DNA from: Diadophis punctatus similis
Taxonomy: Eukaryota; Chordata; Lepidosauria; Squamata; Dipsadidae
DNA: 64,000 bases
Reading direction: 5' to 3'
Assembly: GCA_023053685.1 (NCBI GenBank)
Contig: JALIGW010000002.1
Location: 44,823,278-44,887,277, forward strand
Positions within the stretch are counted from its first letter, which is position 1. Every line of letters begins with the position of its first letter. Under the pieces are notes generated by a model that made no database searches, was not told where the DNA came from, and saw only the letters and a list, made by a program, of their open reading frames with translations. Positions 54,595 to 64,000 of this stretch are shown one piece after another. Made by a program: the position numbers and the translations under genes.

Positions 54595-55260
54595 GATGCG
54601 CCACTTGAAATTGTGGAATGCGCCACGTTTGGCGCATGCGCCACGGTTTGGCCACCCCTGCTCTAACTGAACAAAGGAGTAAGAAAAGGCTGTATATTCT
54701 TTATGTATTCAATCTAAATGCTTAATATATATCGACAGAGTACAATTGGAAATAAATGAGCATGATTTAAAAACAGCAATAATTTACATTGTACTGATAA
54801 AGTAGTTCAATATCTGAAAATTTAAATCAACTGGAAGCTCTAATTATGAAAGGGATGATACTAAAATATATATAGAACTAATATTCAATACAAAGAATAC
54901 CAAACTGATACAGCAGGTATAGCAACCAATCTTAAAATTTAGTATGAAGAACTTGATAGTCTTTTATGATTGACTAGCAACAGTAAAGGTAGCAGCAGTC
55001 AAAAAATATACCATAGATGAACACTCAGTAGAAAATTGAAGATCTTGGAAAAATATTCAAGTATTATTTTGCATCAACATCTACACAGATCAGGATTGTG
55101 CAGGCAATGGTTTTCCTTGTAACATTCTACAGAATTTTTAAAGTTCAGCTTTAAAGAACCAAAATAGAAAGAATATTTATGCTTTTGAAGATTGCTGTTA
55201 GGAAAGATTCCTTGAAATACTGTGGACAGTCAAGAACACCAACAAATGGATTATAGATAA

Positions 55261-55734
55261 TAGATAATATAATATGTTACAAGTTTATGTTAATTTTTGG
55301 GAGCATCTACTTTGTGTAGCAGAGATAAACAATTTGAGAGCTACAAAAATCAATATGCCCACTATAACATCTCTTGGCATGAGTCAGATTCCATTTTATT
55401 TTTTAAATTCAGAAAATTAAAGGGGAAGCCAGCATATTACAAAGCAATGTGTCAATTCTAACATTTTTGTTGTTTTTAAGAAAGATTCTGAGTATGCAAC
55501 ATTCTTTAAAAAAAATCATTTGGAAACCTCTGCCCGGAAAAGAGACAAGAATTTGCTTTTAAGCAAGTGAGTATTTTATATTAAGTTACACAAGTTCATT
55601 CTACAGTTAGACAAATCCTCCTCCTCACTTAAAGCAAATTACTGGTAATTTTGAAAAATAGTATATAGTATCTGTTCAAATTTTTATCTACCAAACCATT
55701 TGAGAGATTTCTTATAACCCTTTATACCGTATTT
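55261..55734. other. Unassigned DNA
   Basis: May include the extreme 3' end of the BovB element; nothing else recognised. Confidence 0.4.
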
Positions 55735-55736
55735 TT

Positions 55737-56627
55737 AGGAGTATAGGACGCACCGGAGTATAAGACGCACCTAGATTTTAGAGGAGGAAAACAAGGAAAA
55801 AAGTATTCTGAACCAAATAGTGTAGTAATATATTATTTAATAAATTACCAGTGTAGCAGAATACCTTTTACAACCATGTACACTTTTTACAACCATGTAC
55901 ACTTTTTACAAACTTCAAACTTGACAGCTTTGTGGACTTCAACTCCCAGAATTCCTCCTCCAGTCATGCTAGCTCAGGAATGGGAGTTGAAGTCCACAAG
56001 TCTTAAAGCTGTCAAGTTTGAAGTTTGTAAAAAGTGTACATGGTTGTAAAAAGTCTTGCCAAGTTTGAAGAACCTTGCACCCCTAACCCCTAACCCAGGG
56101 GTCTTCAAACTTGACAGCTTTAAGACTTATGGACTTCAACTCCAATTCCTGAGCTAGCATGACTGGAGGAGGAATTCTGGCAGTTGAAGTCCACAAGTTT
56201 GAAGACCCTTGCACCCCCTTGGCAAGTTTAAGACTTGTGGACTTCAACTCCCAGAATTCCTCCTCCAGTCACCCTAGCTCAGGAATGGGAGTTAAAGTCC
56301 ACAAGTCTTAAAGTTGCGCAAGCGAGCAGTGGCGGGGATCGAAGTGGCGGGGAGCGGTGGCACCTCGAAAAGACTGGGGTGCTAGATTTCATGCTAGCTC
56401 AGGAATGGGTGGCGGGGGCAAGCAGCGGTGGTGGCGGCGGCAAGCAACAGCGGGGACGGCGGGGGCAAGCAGCGGGGGGGGCAAGTGGCAGTGGCGGCGG
56501 CAGCGGCGGGGAAAACCTCCGAAGGGTGGGGGCTGGGGGGTGGCTGCATTCGGTGTATAAGACACACCCAAATTTTCACCCTCTTTTTGGGGGTAAAAAG
56601 GTGCGTCTTATACTCCGAAAAATACGG
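55737..56627. mobile_element. TA-flanked nonautonomous element, copy f, with nested palindromes
   Basis: CCGTATTTTTAGGAGTATAG at the left and ACTCCGAAAAATACGG at the right, TA at 55735-55736 and 56628-56629. The first about 130 bases match copy g (63871 onward). The interior carries three related palindromes (55888-56318), then a GGC-rich stretch, then the right-end module (GCATTCGGTGTATAAGACAC, TTTTCACCCTCTTTTTGGGG) shared with copies b and d. Confidence 0.9.
55888..56318. repeat. Three consecutive fold-back modules of the CTTCAACTCCCAGAATTC type
   Basis: Module 1, about 55888-56057, has arms extended by TGTACACTTTTTACAAACTT. Module 2, about 56096-56213, starts AGGGGTCTTCAAACTTGACAG. Module 3, about 56219-56318, starts TTGGCAAGTTTAAGACTTGTG. 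All share GTGGACTTCAACTCC and the centre CTCCAGTCA...CTAGCTCAGGAATG. Module 2's centre is inverted relative to 1 and 3. Confidence 0.88.
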
Positions 56628-56629
56628 TA

Positions 56630-57929
56630 ATTATGCATTGTTTGCTCAACTCCAGGAGACCATCTACAAATAGCATTTATTTTAGAACTAACAATAACTA
56701 TAAGAGAACCAGAGTTCTGCCAATATGAAGGAAATATCTTCATTTAATATTCAGCCACAGCGATATTCAATTCATGACTGTTTGAAACTCCATTTAGCTT
56801 AATGCTTGCAAAGCAATATTTTTGACAACGTAAGAGAGTAATATGGCTAATAACTATTTTTAGCCTCAGCTAATAGAACGATGGCTGTCCATTAAAATAA
56901 TGCATTGTATAATCGCAAATGTCATTTGCTGAAGTGCTTGAGTAAAAATAATACCAATCAGGAGATTCTGAATTCAACACTAATACTCTGTAAACACTAA
57001 GGATTTATTCTATCTGGCAACTGTAAAGGAAACATGTTTTATTGAGCATGGCCTTTATATCACTTTATATTAGATTTCACTGATTAAACAAATGAAGAAG
57101 AACAGTATTTTAAGGATTTTAGGGCACAAGACATGCAAATAATGACAAAGTACTAGAGCACTTTAACTAGAATTAGCTGCTATACAATATATCAATCTGT
57201 GAATCTGACAAAACTCTTTCTAGTCTAATTAGAATTTGCTCTTATCAAATGTAAAATAATTATTCTACATTGGGAAAAAGAAAATGAGAAACAGAACAAG
57301 ATGTCAAGTGGAATCCCCAAGGATTTATAAAGAATATGTGAAAGCATCTGTTCTTTTCTCAGCAGCATCCTATAGCAGAGGTAGAAGAAAGTCAAACACC
57401 TATTTTAATAAATATGAAAAGTAGACTATTATTTAGTCTACTACCTATTCATAGGTAATATGTTTATGATTTTAAACCTTGCTCTGCCTGGACTAAAAGG
57501 GTTATTAAAACACTTTATAGGTCTATCAATGATATTACAATTCAGACTTTACTCAATAAAGAAATCATTTAGATTAAGTAATTGTGAGATGAACATTCCA
57601 AATCTCTAATCTCATTTCTTTCAAATTCTGAATATTCCTTACTCATATATCCCCACATCTTTCCCCTAAATAATAAATAAATTTGATATAAATCTTAGCA
57701 ATTGTTTCAATATGTATGCCAGAACAAAGATAGAAAATTAAGAAATCAAGATGCAAACTTTTAAGATTCCAGTATTATATAAACACCCATGCAATTGCCC
57801 CAGCATCCCTGTGTTTATGCTTCACTAGCCCCCCCCGTATACTCCCCAACCCGTACCTCTCGTGCACCCCCTGTTCCTCCCCTGCATCCCACACTCCTCT
57901 TTGCTCTCTCCCACACCTATCCTGCCATC
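56630..57929. other. AT-rich unique DNA, no gene recognised
   Basis: No domain in any frame. The C-rich part near 57826-57900 opens a frame (57789-58139) without recognisable content. Confidence 0.5.
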
Positions 57930-58098
57930 CTAGGATTTGCAACTTCCTGCCCACTTCCTGACTTTGTTTGTGGGAACAGGAAGTTGTGTGATTTGCTTAA
58001 TTGGGGCTGCAGGGATTGCCATCACTTTACGACCACATCGCTTATCAATGAAATTTTTGGTCCCAATTGCAGTTGTAAGTTAAGGATTACCTGCAGGT
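57930..58098 (-). repeat. Interspersed repeat fragment, minus strand
   Basis: Reversed: GGTAATCCTTAACTTACAAC, CAATTGGGACCAAAAATTTC, GATAAGCGATGTGGTCGTAA, AACAAAGTCAGGAAGTGGGC. It begins like the family at 7382 (CACAATTGAGCCCAAAATTT, TTGCTAAGC) and shares the TTTGTTTGTGGG block with 23060. Confidence 0.55.
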
Positions 58099-58640
58099 CA
58101 ATGCGTGACTATTTTAATTTGAGAAAATATTTAGGTTAAAAACTTTTTTAACCACAATAGTACTTTATAACCCACTGTATCATAGTGGATAAATGAAAAA
58201 GGAAAGGACAAATGACTGAAATAGTTTCAGCCGGTTCCTCTTTCATAATTGCCTTAATTTTCATTTTCAATATTTTGAAAAGCTACCTGATATTTATTTA
58301 ATATTCCATTAAACACAACTCTTAATTACATGATTTCCAAAACTGACTTAAAATAATTACTAATATAACAACCAGGATGTCAATTCAAATATATGTCTTT
58401 TTGCCAGCAACACAGAACAAAGGTATATAAACACTACTCTTTATTTAGTGAAATAAACAAGGACTTTTTTAATTGTATACACTCATGGATACTTCAAGAC
58501 AAATTGATAATACAAAAGGAATTATTTAATATATTTAATATGAAATCTCTGCTTCAATAAATTTGAATAAAACCTGTTATAACTGTTGCATCATATTCTA
58601 TTGTACCTGTTCTCTAGTAAAGGTTTATTTCTAATTTTAT
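58099..58640. other. AT-rich unassigned DNA
   Basis: No feature recognised. Confidence 0.45.
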
Positions 58641-59385
58641 TTTTTTAAAGAATTTTATTAGTTTATCAAAATATATATTACAGGGAAAAATAAAAGGTAG
58701 GGGAAGGAAAAGGAAAAAGTATGGAGTAAAAGGGGAAAGAAAAAGAAAAGCATTTACTTCAAACTTTTTTTAGCACAATAAAATCAGGTAATAACATGCA
58801 ATCTCTACTTTTTACTTTTACATAGTAATATGTACTAGCTATGTCTATAAAAACAAACCCATCTAATCAGCAAAACTCAAAATCAAAGTTTCATATTTTT
58901 GCACCCCAAGCACAAAGTCTAGAAGTGGTTTTCAAATAGAAACAAAATTAGTTGTGTTCTCTTCTTTAATTAAAGCAGTCAATTTAGCCATCTCTGCAAC
59001 TCCAGCTTTGTAGCCAATCATCCATTGTGGGAATTAAAGTATCTTTCCATTTTTATGCAGAGCATTCTTGCTTGCTGTCAGCATATATAACATCAAAGTT
59101 CCTTTTTTTTCAAGTTCTTTGTCCATTAGGCCTAAAATAAAAGTGGTTTTACCACTTTAAGAATCTCCTATAAGATACGAATCCTATTCTAATATTTATT
59201 TGCTTTGTCACAGATGGTTAAAAAGTTCCTTCTTTAGATTTACATTTACAGCATACTTCTGAAGCACCTTTATGCATTTTTGATACCAATGGTACATCAT
59301 TTTATTTAAAAACATATTTTAAATTATAATTTTATGTAAGTTTTAAATCCTTCATCCACATGTTTTTTCCAGTGTTAAAGCATTA

Positions 59386-59740
59386 TATTGTCCACTTCGA
59401 AATGGATCGGGCCTGTCGAAGCCATGTTCTCCCTTTCTCAGCTTGACACACTTTGGGGGGAGGAGGGAGCTTGGAATGTCAGACCAGACATTAACAACTT
59501 ACTATCTCATGGGAACCAAGGTCATCCCAACAGAGACTGGAAGAGGTTGCCAGGGAGACGTCAGAGCACCTAACTGGGCAATGTGACCTGTGACAAGGAG
59601 GAAGGGAGCTGTCCATACTTTAATTATACAGAAAGTGCAGGAATTAGCCAGAGCTGGTTGCGTTTTTCAACTGTGCCAAAATGATGTAGTCAATAAAGCA
59701 GTTCTTTGAGAAAGCTCAGAGTGGCTGGTTTGGTTGGGTT
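59386..59740 (+). mobile_element. 355-bp LTR-like insertion in L1
   Basis: Flanked by the 5-bp direct repeat CATTA (59381-59385, 59741-59745). Deleting it and one copy restores L1 text (NISQDSE.CFNTGKNMW). A polyadenylation-type CAATAAAGCAGTTC lies about 50 nt from the right end, and the body is promoter-like GC-rich sequence. Size and 5-bp duplication suit a solo LTR, but TG...CA ends are not seen at these boundaries, so the class is uncertain. Confidence 0.6.
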
Positions 59741-60404
59741 CATTACTCGGAATCTTGACTTATATTATATGCAAAATATATTATATGCCCATTGGATCAT
59801 ACGATGTTTCACATATTCATTCTCACAATTCAATTTCAACCAGTTTATAAAACTTAGCAAAAATACATTCATCATTACCACACAATAGTTTCAATTTATT
59901 TTTTACAAAGTCAAATCCATTACTTTTAAAATCTAATTTAAACATTTCTTTCAATTGTAAATATGTAAACCAATAAAAGACATATTCTTCTAATTCCAAC
60001 TTCTCTTTGAATTTTTCAAAGTATTGTTTAATTTAAAAGTATTGTTTGACCATAAATCTACCAGTCTGGCCTTGCCACCATTTCTTTTCTAAAGAAACCT
60101 TAGGGTGATAACAAAGAGGTATCTTTGAAGAACCTTACTTCATATTTATTCCAAACCCTTAGGATGGAATGTCTAGCAAACTGGTTGTTGAAATTAGTAT
60201 TTATTTTAATCTTATCATACCATAAGTATGGTATCCAAATCTTAATTCATGACCTTCCAGATCAAGTAACCTCTTGTTTAGGAGAATTGCACACGTTTTA
60301 AGACAGACCAAACAAAGTACAATTTCAAAATTGGTAACTCCAAACCTCCACTTTCTTTAGCATCTTGCAGTAATTTTTATCTAATACTATTCTGACTCAG
60401 CCTT

Positions 60405-60913
60405 AGCAGAACCAAGAAACACAACCCCTTGTCCCCCCAAAAACCCCTTTATTTAACTACTGTGAATTCATGGCATTCACACACAGAAATGTCCAGGCAA
60501 TAATCCTTCCAAGGGTTAACTGAAGTACAGACCTTATCAGTTCTTGGATAATTGCCAGGCCAGGAGCTTCCAGTCACAAAGCTCTAAATTAAACTCTCTC
60601 AAACTCTCTATTTATTCCCCAGCCAGGGAGGGGCCCATTCAGCGTCCACCTGTGCCTTTCTTTCTGAGTCGGCTCCTGGTACTCAATTGTTCTCCTCTCC
60701 TGACAGCTCTGTACACGCATCTGTAACATGTCCCAACTGTTCTTTCCCACTTATCTCCGACTCCAAAAGCATTTGGGAAATGTCGGACAGCCCTGGCTCT
60801 ATCTCTGCTTCCTACGCAGAACATCCATCAGAGCCTTCCCCAGACTCCACGACTGGCCCAAGTTCCTCCCCAACCTCCTCATCTTCCGAGTCTGCTGCCA
60901 GCTCTGCTGGCTG
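60405..60913 (-). mobile_element. 509-bp LTR-like insertion in L1
   Basis: Flanked by the 5-bp repeat GCCTT (60400-60404, 60914-60918). Removing it rejoins FIWQG to VRIVL-like L1 sequence. On the minus strand it has a TATA-like GGAATAAATAGAGAG and, near the end, GTTAAATAAAGGGG followed by a GT-rich stretch, the order of promoter and poly(A) signal in an LTR. The frame at 60687-60995 (plus) is Ser/Pro-rich and crosses the boundary, so it is not a gene. Confidence 0.6.
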
Positions 60914-61240
60914 GCCTTGCCATATGAACTTAGATATGTCCTTTTGCCATTGTGTAAATAGAGTATTGGTTTTAAATATTGGTAGTCTGAAATAGAAACA
61001 AGATCTTTGGTAAAACATTCATATTAATTACAGAGATTCTACCCAATAAAGTTAGTTGCAATTTATCCCATCTTAATAGGTATTTTCAAAAATCACTCCA
61101 CAGATGCACACATATAATTTTATTTATAACATTTATATCCTGTTTTATCATCATTAAAACAAAGCTGAAGGTCTGTACTTTCATCAAAATTTATTATTTA
61201 TCAGTCTATATTGCCATATTAAACATTTCTTGCAGTATAG

Positions 61241-61290
61241 TTGTTGTTAGTTGTGAAGTCGTGTCCGACCCATCAAGTATTAACATCATG
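61241..61290. repeat. BovB-like fragment
   Basis: GTTGTTGTTAGTTGTGAAGTCGTGTCCGACCC corresponds to the AAGTCGTGTCCGAC block known from BovB elements. Only about 50 bases survive. Confidence 0.5.
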
Positions 61291-62326
61291 TTCATTGCTT
61301 TAGAAGATTACCAGTACCACCTGTTTTCTAAAAACTCCAAAAAGCCCTTGAAATTAAACTTAATTCAAATCAATACCAAAATCAGTTCTTATATAATTTA
61401 AAATAGATATTTAATATGCTACCAAATACTTATGCTATGATTTTCCAATGCAACCTCAATTAGCCTTCTTCAAGTATGCGTGAATATCAATTGTCCTCTT
61501 ATGCATATACTATCTGCACAGGGTACTAATGATACAATGTTATGAAGGAAAGGTTTGAAACCCGTGGTGAAACCTGAAGAGTTATTAACCTAAGAATATT
61601 ACCATATGACATTCTAAATACAGGTTTAACATACTAATTAGAATCAGTTTGCAGCTTTTCATATCATTCAGAGAAAATTTGACATGCTGAAACTTTCCAA
61701 TAGTACAGAAATACAGAATAATTTCCTAGAGTTATGAAAAAGCTCATCCATGAAAGGTGATTAGTATGTTTCTCTGATATCAATTATATGAGTTTTCTTA
61801 GCACTTAAAAATATCCTCTATCAGCAGCCTTCATCTGCAAATAATAAAAGCAAAAATACGCATGTACAGTAGATGGAATAAGCACAAAATAGGTTTTGTT
61901 TATTTTTTTTATTCAAACTTATAAACCATTTCAGTTGCAACTGATCCTTTCTGTTATATGCCCAAGTTGTAACAGGACTTAAAGCAATACAATATTTAAT
62001 ATTTTAAAATGATTAATCATCATTAACACTACTGGATGAGGAAACTCTCTCTAGTACAGGTAAATAACAAGCTGCATTGGGGAGACCCTATGCAATCCAG
62101 CATCTTAAGGCTTCCTGGCAGAACCAGGTTCCAATGACCTTACTCAGTTTCAAAAACAATTGGAGCTACTCTAAGCTATATATTTATACTGAAGAGTCTT
62201 TTAAATAGAAAAGTGCATGAAGTGGAAAATCAGAACAACCATTGAACTCTTTTGATTGTCGTTACTCTTTGTTCTTATCTCCTCAACAGCTTTCAACTTT
62301 TTTTCAGCTTTGTTTTATTTTAGTGT
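61291..62326. other. AT-rich unique DNA, no gene recognised
   Basis: No feature recognised on either strand. Confidence 0.5.
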
Positions 62327-62334
62327 GCTAAAAC

Positions 62335-62533
62335 CAGTGGTGGGTTCCTACCAGTGCGGTCCAGTGCGCCGACCCATCGCACGGTGCCATCTTTTTTCTG
62401 GAATTTTTTGGCTTTTTTTGCTTCCTGTGCATGCGCGGAAGCAAAATTTTACGAGGGGACAGCAAGCGTGCGCACAAAATGAGATGATGCACGCGCAGCG
62501 CACCGGTAGGCACGTAAGAGGAACCCGCCTCTG
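62335..62533. mobile_element. hAT-like MITE (CAGTGGTGGGTTCCT family), 199 bp
   Basis: Left end CAGTGGTGGGTTCCT, right end AGGAACCCGCCTCTG (13 of 15 match). The 8-bp duplication is GCTAAAAC (62327-62334) and GCTGAAAC (62534-62541), one mismatch. The interior shares TGCATGCGCGGAAGCAAAAT and TACGAGGGGA with 23266-23625, so the two are long and short members of one family. Confidence 0.93.
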
Positions 62534-62541
62534 GCTGAAAC

Positions 62542-62896
62542 ACAGGTATTACTGGAACTCCAAAATCTGGAATGGTTATCTTAAAATGAACTGTATTAAG
62601 ACAAATCTGCTTTCAGAGAGTGTGGTCATTTCTGCATGCCACTGTCTTCTCACTTATTAAAAATATTAACAAAATGCAGAAAAAGAATAGCACAAAAGAT
62701 AGCCCTGAATAAAAATGCAGTAGGTGTTATAAGCCAGTTATAAGCCACTTTAATACAGCTAACATACAAAGTAATTATTTAATAACATTGAGCTAACAGC
62801 ATTCACCATGTCACTTTGGATGTCATTCATCATCACAATTTCAAATTAATGTCTTATAAGACACTACATGAGATCCTACCAAAGTGAAAATTACAT
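62542..62896. other. Unassigned DNA
   Basis: No feature recognised. Confidence 0.45.
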
Positions 62897-63705
62897 GGAA
62901 TAGAATAGAATAGAATAGAATAGAATAGAATAGAATAGAATAGAATAGAATAGAATAGAATAAAATAGAATTCTTTATTGGCCAACTGTGACTGGACACA
63001 CAAGGATTTTGATTTTGGTGCATGTGCTCTCAGTGTACATAAAGAAAAATAAAATACATTCACCAAGAATCATAAGATACAACACTTAGTGATAGTCATA
63101 GGTTACTAATAAGCTATCAAATCGTACTAGGAAATAAATAAAACAATATTAACTGTAAAGATACAAGCAACATGGTTCAAGTCATAAGTGGGAAGAGATA
63201 GGTACTAGGAAGAATGAAAAGAATAATAGTAATAGTGTCTTAGTAAATAATTTGACAGTGTTGTGGGAATTAGTTGTTTAGCAGAATGATGGCATTCAGG
63301 AAAAAGCTGTCCTTGTGTCTAGTTGTTCTGGTGTGCAGTGCCCTATAGGGTTGTTTTGAGGGTAGACAGTGAAACAATTTATGTCCAGGATGTGAGGGGT
63401 CTGTAGATATTTTCACAGCCCTCTTTTTGACCAGTGCAGTATACAGGTCCTCAATGGAAGGCAGGTTGGTAGCAATTGTTTTTTTCTGCAGTAGCAATTT
63501 TTTTTCTGCAGTTCTAATTACTGTATGAGTTGAACTCTGTGTCTGTCTTGTTTGGTAGCAGAACCAAACCAGACAGTTACAGAGGTGCAAATGACAGACT
63601 CTATAATTCCTCTGTAGAACTGAATCAGCAGCTCCTTGAAAGCTCCTAGTTTGAGCTTTCTGAGTTGGCGCAGAAAGAACTGGTATTTTTAATTCATTAT
63701 ACACT
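62897..63705 (-). mobile_element. CR1/L3-type LINE 3' end with (AATAG)n tail
   Basis: Reversed, this is the same LINE as 26775-27565: RT C-terminus, 3' UTR (CACTGAGAGCACATGCACC, TTGTGTGTCCAGTCACAG), then the pentamer tail at 62899-62967. The tail is about 14 units with one AAAAT variant. The body is interrupted near 63480 by a short duplication of TTTTTTTCTGCAGTAGCAA. Confidence 0.87.
63270..63704 (-). pseudogene. L3-type LINE reverse transcriptase, C-terminal fragment
   Basis: An open frame of 144 codons reads KKTIATNLPSIEDLYTALV, KRAVKISTDPSHPGHKLF, YRALHTRTTRHKDSFF, NAIILLNN. This is the same C-terminal RT tail as at 26940-27171 and is better preserved. The polymerase palm is absent because of 5' truncation. 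The N-terminal about 60 residues include a local duplication (KKLLLQKKTIATN), and the start Met lies within degraded sequence, so it is not an authentic start. Confidence 0.85.
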
Positions 63706-63868
63706 CCAGACTATTATTACACTAAGATATTTTGGAAATAAATTGTCTCCTCCAGATTTATAACCTATTTCATTAGTACAAATGATACCATGGAGGAAAC
63801 AGAAAACAATGTCCATAAGTGACTCCAGGAGCAATTAACTTTACAATTCTTGGAATGCAACGAAGACA
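63706..63868. other. Unassigned DNA
   Basis: No feature recognised. Confidence 0.4.
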
Positions 63869-63870
63869 TA

Positions 63871-64000
63871 CCGTATTTTTTGAAGTATAAGACGCACCGG
63901 AGTATAAGACGCACCAAGATTTTAGAGGAGGAAAACAAGAAAAAAAGTATTCTGAACCAAATGGTGCAGTAATATATTATTTAATAAAATACCAGTGTAG
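63871..64000. mobile_element. TA-flanked nonautonomous element, copy g, cut by window edge
   Basis: After TA at 63869-63870 comes CCGTATTTTTTGAAGTATAA and GACGCACCGGAGTATAAGAC, then text nearly identical to the first 130 bases of copy f (TATTCTGAACCAAATGGTG, TATATTATTTAATAAA). The right end is outside the window. Confidence 0.9.

Larger units (their letters stand above)
53147..54660. mobile_element. 1.5-kb hAT-like element with minisatellite and palindromes, inside BovB
   Basis: Ends CAGTGGTGGCCAACC and, reversed, CAGGGGTGGCCAAACC, with a perfect 8-bp duplication CTCTAACT (53139-53146, 54661-54668). The interior is over 65% GC and holds a short hairpin around CTCTGCGCATGCGCAG (53238-53280), a minisatellite (53410-53800) and two long palindromes (54085-54250, 54466-54594). 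Frames up to 398 codons on either strand are low-complexity translations, not genes. Confidence 0.93.
52680..55260 (+). mobile_element. BovB (RTE-clade) LINE remnant, split by a hAT-like element
   Basis: Plus-strand translation of 52680-53140 and 54669-55260 follows a BovB reverse transcriptase in order, with the break exactly at the hAT-like insertion 53147-54660. Both flanks are heavily mutated. The far end fades near 55260 and the start near 52680. BovB is widespread in squamates and known for horizontal transfer. Confidence 0.8.
58641..61090 (-). mobile_element. L1-clade LINE, 3' part (ORF2 C-terminus and 3' UTR)
   Basis: On the minus strand the end of L1 ORF2 is readable from about 61090 (IATNFIGRISVINMNVLPK, ILFLFQTTNI) to 58930, followed by an A/G-rich 3' UTR (GGGAAAGAAAAAGAAAAG-type, 58650-58760) and a poly(A)-like end. 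It is 5'-truncated within ORF2 and interrupted by two insertions (59386-59740, 60405-60913). It belongs to the same broad clade as the 5' end at 1-1287 but is a separate, older, broken copy. Confidence 0.85.
58930..61090 (-). pseudogene. L1 ORF2 C-terminal pseudogene
   Basis: Readable blocks: VLPKILFLFQTTNI (about 61013-60972), FTQWQKDISKFIWQG (60960-60913), KLLQDAKESGGLELPNFEIV (about 60390-60325), NQFARHSILRVWNKYEVRFF (about 60190-60130), NTGKNMWMKDLKLT (about 59378-59337), SYRRFLKW and SCRDG..IDCFN (to about 58975). This is the region downstream of the L1 RT palm through the C-terminal segment of ORF2p. There are multiple stops and frame changes. Reading continues across both insertions when they and one 5-bp duplication are removed. 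Confidence 0.83.

Noticed and set aside
56075..56100. Telomere-like CCCCTAACCCCTAACCC
   Set aside because: Only two to three short units inside a transposon; not the vertebrate TTAGGG array.
57789..58139. 116-codon Pro-rich frame
   Set aside because: Runs from C-rich unique DNA into an interspersed repeat; no motif.
60687..60995. Ser/Pro-rich 102-codon frame
   Set aside because: Spans the boundary between an LTR-like insertion and L1, so it cannot be an ancestral gene.

Overview
This 64 kb window looks like repeat-dense vertebrate intergenic or intronic DNA from a squamate, most likely an advanced (colubroid) snake. The inference rests on the repeat community: CR1/L3-type LINEs whose 3' ends run into (AATAG)n tails (26775-27565, 62897-63705), a decayed BovB LINE (52680-55260), tRNA-derived SINEs that start GAGCCGAGGTGGCGCAG, L2-, CR1- and L1-clade LINEs, a DIRS-type tyrosine-recombinase retroelement, and many hAT-like and TA-flanked nonautonomous DNA transposons. 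I found no convincing host protein-coding exon, tRNA, rRNA or CRISPR array. Every recognisable protein similarity belongs to a mobile element, and all but one of those frames (the partial L1 ORF1 at the left edge) are visibly broken.

Layout. 1-2.6 kb: the 5' end of an L1 on the minus strand (5' UTR plus open ORF1 running off the edge), next to a dead Tc1 transposon. 2.6-11 kb: AT-rich unique DNA with small repeats and one TA-flanked element. 11-20 kb: CR1 and SINE remnants, two hAT MITEs, a long hairpin, and a 1.4 kb CR1 fragment with an endonuclease domain. 20-32 kb: hAT MITEs, four of the seven TA-flanked elements (with the one at 9.5 kb), SINE/L3 and L2 LINE pieces. 32-36 kb: unique AT-rich DNA, then a (TG)n tract and, beside it on the minus strand, a 47-nt sequence with the complete conserved core of a type I hammerhead ribozyme. 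37.5-39.65 kb: a 2.1 kb hAT-like element made largely of nested palindromes plus a 276-bp GAA/GAAA tract. 40-43 kb: hAT, CR1, SINE and L2 pieces. 46.5-51.1 kb: a 3'-truncated DIRS element (minus strand) carrying a TA-flanked insertion. 51.3-55.3 kb: a 1.2 kb hAT-like element, then BovB split by a 1.5 kb hAT-like element holding a GC-rich minisatellite and palindromes. 55.7-64 kb: further TA-flanked elements, the 3' half of a minus-strand L1 split by two LTR-like insertions, a hAT MITE and an L3 LINE.

There is no operon-like cooperation here. The biology visible is transposition history: nested insertions whose target-site duplications and restored reading frames give relative ages, nonautonomous elements that presumably depend on transposases or reverse transcriptases encoded elsewhere, and several strongly self-complementary sequences. 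The hammerhead-like motif at 35153-35199 and the palindromic hAT element at 37504-39649 are the two features most worth following up.
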